DNA of 6,691 bases from Alphaproteobacteria bacterium (GTDB lineage: Bacteria; Pseudomonadota; Alphaproteobacteria; RF32; UBA3637). The stretch covers positions 1-6,691 of the forward strand of contig JAFQJY010000103.1 of assembly GCA_017414845.1 (NCBI GenBank). The letters are read 5' to 3'. The notes under the pieces were generated by a model that worked only from the letters and a program-made list of their open reading frames with translations, was not told the DNA's origin and ran no database searches. This document shows positions 5,745 through 6,691 of the stretch, piece by piece; position 1 is the first letter of the stretch, and every line of letters begins with the position of its first letter. The position numbers and the translations under genes were made by a program.

Positions 5745-6187
5745 TGCGCATAGATTTTTATCACTTGGAAAAGATGAGTTTTGAAGAGGCTGTTCCACTT
5801 GTTTTGGAAAAGGCTTATGAGCGTGGAAATAAGGTTCTCGTCAGATTAGAAGGTGCATCTGCCAGTGATTCTCTGAATCAGGTTTTGTGGACATATAATC
5901 CGGATTCTTTTATTCCTCACGGGGTTGAAAAGGACGGTTTTCCGGAAGAACAGCCTATTTTTATCACGCACAAAAAGGATTTTAATCCAAACGGGGCAGA
6001 CATTTTGGTTGTATATAATCCGAAAGATGTTCCTGAGATGGCAGGCTTTTCCCGTGTGCTGATATTCTTTAACGGTATGGATGAGGAAGCCCTTAAAGAT
6101 GCTCGCTTCGTATGGCGCAATACTCGGGAAAATAACGAACTTCACTATTGGCAGAAAGAAAACGGTCGGTGGGCTGAAAAAATATAA
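5744..6187 (+). CDS. holC: DNA polymerase III chi subunit HolC
   Basis: Chi is an accessory subunit of the clamp-loader complex, linking DNA polymerase III (through psi, where present) to the C-terminus of single-strand binding protein on lagging-strand templates. The 147-residue length is normal. Family hallmarks appear in order: MRIDFYHL at the N-terminus, a helix and VLVR strand (31-34), LWTY (48-51) followed by SFIPHG (55-60), QPIFIT (70-75), NGADILVV (83-90), the FFNGMDEEAL stretch (108-117), and HYWQ (134-137) near the C-terminus. The start is the ATG at 5744, because alignment with the family begins exactly at MRIDFY. The gene overlaps its upstream neighbour by one base and is probably the last gene of the thyX operon. 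Its stop directly abuts the stop of the convergent ABC-F gene. Confidence 0.95.
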   Translation: MRIDFYHLEKMSFEEAVPLVLEKAYERGNKVLVRLEGASASDSLNQVLWTYNPDSFIPHGVEKDGFPEEQPIFITHKKDFNPNGADILVVYNPKDVPEMAGFSRVLIFFNGMDEEALKDARFVWRNTRENNELHYWQKENGRWAEKI

Positions 6188-6691
6188 TCACGCCCGGTGA
6201 AGTCTTTCCAGTTCTTCGGATAGCAAAAGCCATTTATCCTCTAAATCGGCAATTTCTTTTTCAAGTTCGGCGTATTGCTTTTGTTTTTCAATCAGGTCAG
6301 TCGTGGAAAGAGGTGTTTCAAAAGCCTTTTTAATATTGTCTAACAGTGCTGTTTTTTTATCCAGTTGTTTTTGAGTAAATGAAAGGTCCTTTTTTATAGG
6401 AATGGATTTGATTTTAAACTCTTGTGCTTTTTGGTAGTCGTTTAAAGGTTTTTCTTTCTTGTTATCTGTTTCTTTCGGGATAGGCTTAAAACTCTCGTCC
6501 GATAAAGATTTTTCGTAGTCGTTTAAGTCGCCGTCAAAGGGAAGACATTTTCCGTCTTTGACAAGCCAAAGTTCATCGGCAACCTGTTCAATGAGGTTAA
6601 AGTCGTGAGTGATAAGCAGAACAGAGCCGGAAAAATCCTGCAAGGCTTGAATAAGGGCATCTTTGGCGTCTATATCCAAGTGGTTTGTCGG
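6188..6691 (-). CDS. ABC-F ATPase, YheS-like, C-terminal part (start outside window)
   Basis: Only the last 167 residues are visible; the gene continues past the right edge. The fragment opens at PTNHLD, the segment just after the Walker B motif of ABC-F ATPases, followed by the H-switch (THD, His at visible residue 29) and the strand region ending PFDGDLNDY at about residues 58-66. That last motif matches the second nucleotide-binding domain of the YheS group rather than Uup or EttA. About 65 charged, heptad-like residues at the end form a coiled coil, as in the YheS/Uup C-terminal extension. Soluble ABC-F proteins bind the ribosome near the exit site and modulate stalled translation; YheS itself is little characterised. 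The gene is convergent with holC, with no base between the stop codons, so transcripts must overlap or be terminated within coding sequence. Confidence 0.9.
   Translation of the reverse strand, partial: PTNHLDIDAKDALIQALQDFSGSVLLITHDFNLIEQVADELWLVKDGKCLPFDGDLNDYEKSLSDESFKPIPKETDNKKEKPLNDYQKAQEFKIKSIPIKKDLSFTQKQLDKKTALLDNIKKAFETPLSTTDLIEKQKQYAELEKEIADLEDKWLLLSEELERLHRA

Noticed and set aside
6188..6200. Hairpin TCAC/GTGA as a terminator between holC and the ABC-F gene
   Set aside because: Only four base pairs, no T-run on either strand, and it lies within coding sequence.

Overview
The window looks like a chromosomal segment of an AT-leaning Gram-negative bacterium, most likely an uncultured, possibly host-associated alphaproteobacterium. 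This is an inference. It rests on a DNA polymerase III chi subunit (HolC, essentially proteobacterial), a YheS-like ABC-F ATPase, flavin-dependent ThyX and a small DUF2065-like membrane protein sitting together. I could not test the taxonomy by search.

Left half (about 3-3704, + strand): one giant cysteine-rich gene, open at the left edge of the window, with 1233 residues visible. By hand count it has about 127 cysteines, 90 of them in 45 adjacent Cys-Cys doublets. Between 990 and 3428 there are 36 consecutive doublets and not one lone cysteine, spaced about 23 residues apart on average. Within this tract a higher-order repeat of three doublet modules recurs about seven times (1779-3359). The ends of the visible protein use mixed, lone-cysteine patterns, and a cysteine-poor segment of about 110 residues (519-860) precedes the tract. 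I do not recognise a named family. An extracytoplasmic, disulfide-stapled fibre or surface protein is the most economical reading. This gene is the main candidate for something undescribed.

Middle (3705-4022): a 318-base stretch with no intact gene. Its first ~160 bases carry two short hairpins. Its second part (3864-4001) reads as a 45-residue cysteine-containing tail with no start codon, in the same frame as the giant gene, and looks like a remnant of a related C-terminus.

Right half (4023-6691): a leftward gene for a 259-residue protein of unknown function with a six-cysteine N-terminus is divergent from a compact rightward operon thyX - DUF2065-like - holC. The two promoters are back to back and their -35 boxes overlap in a 113-base gap. 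The operon makes thymidylate (ThyX), an unknown two-helix membrane protein, and the SSB-binding chi subunit of the replicase. holC ends directly against the end of a convergent, truncated YheS-type ABC-F gene, with no base between the two stop codons.
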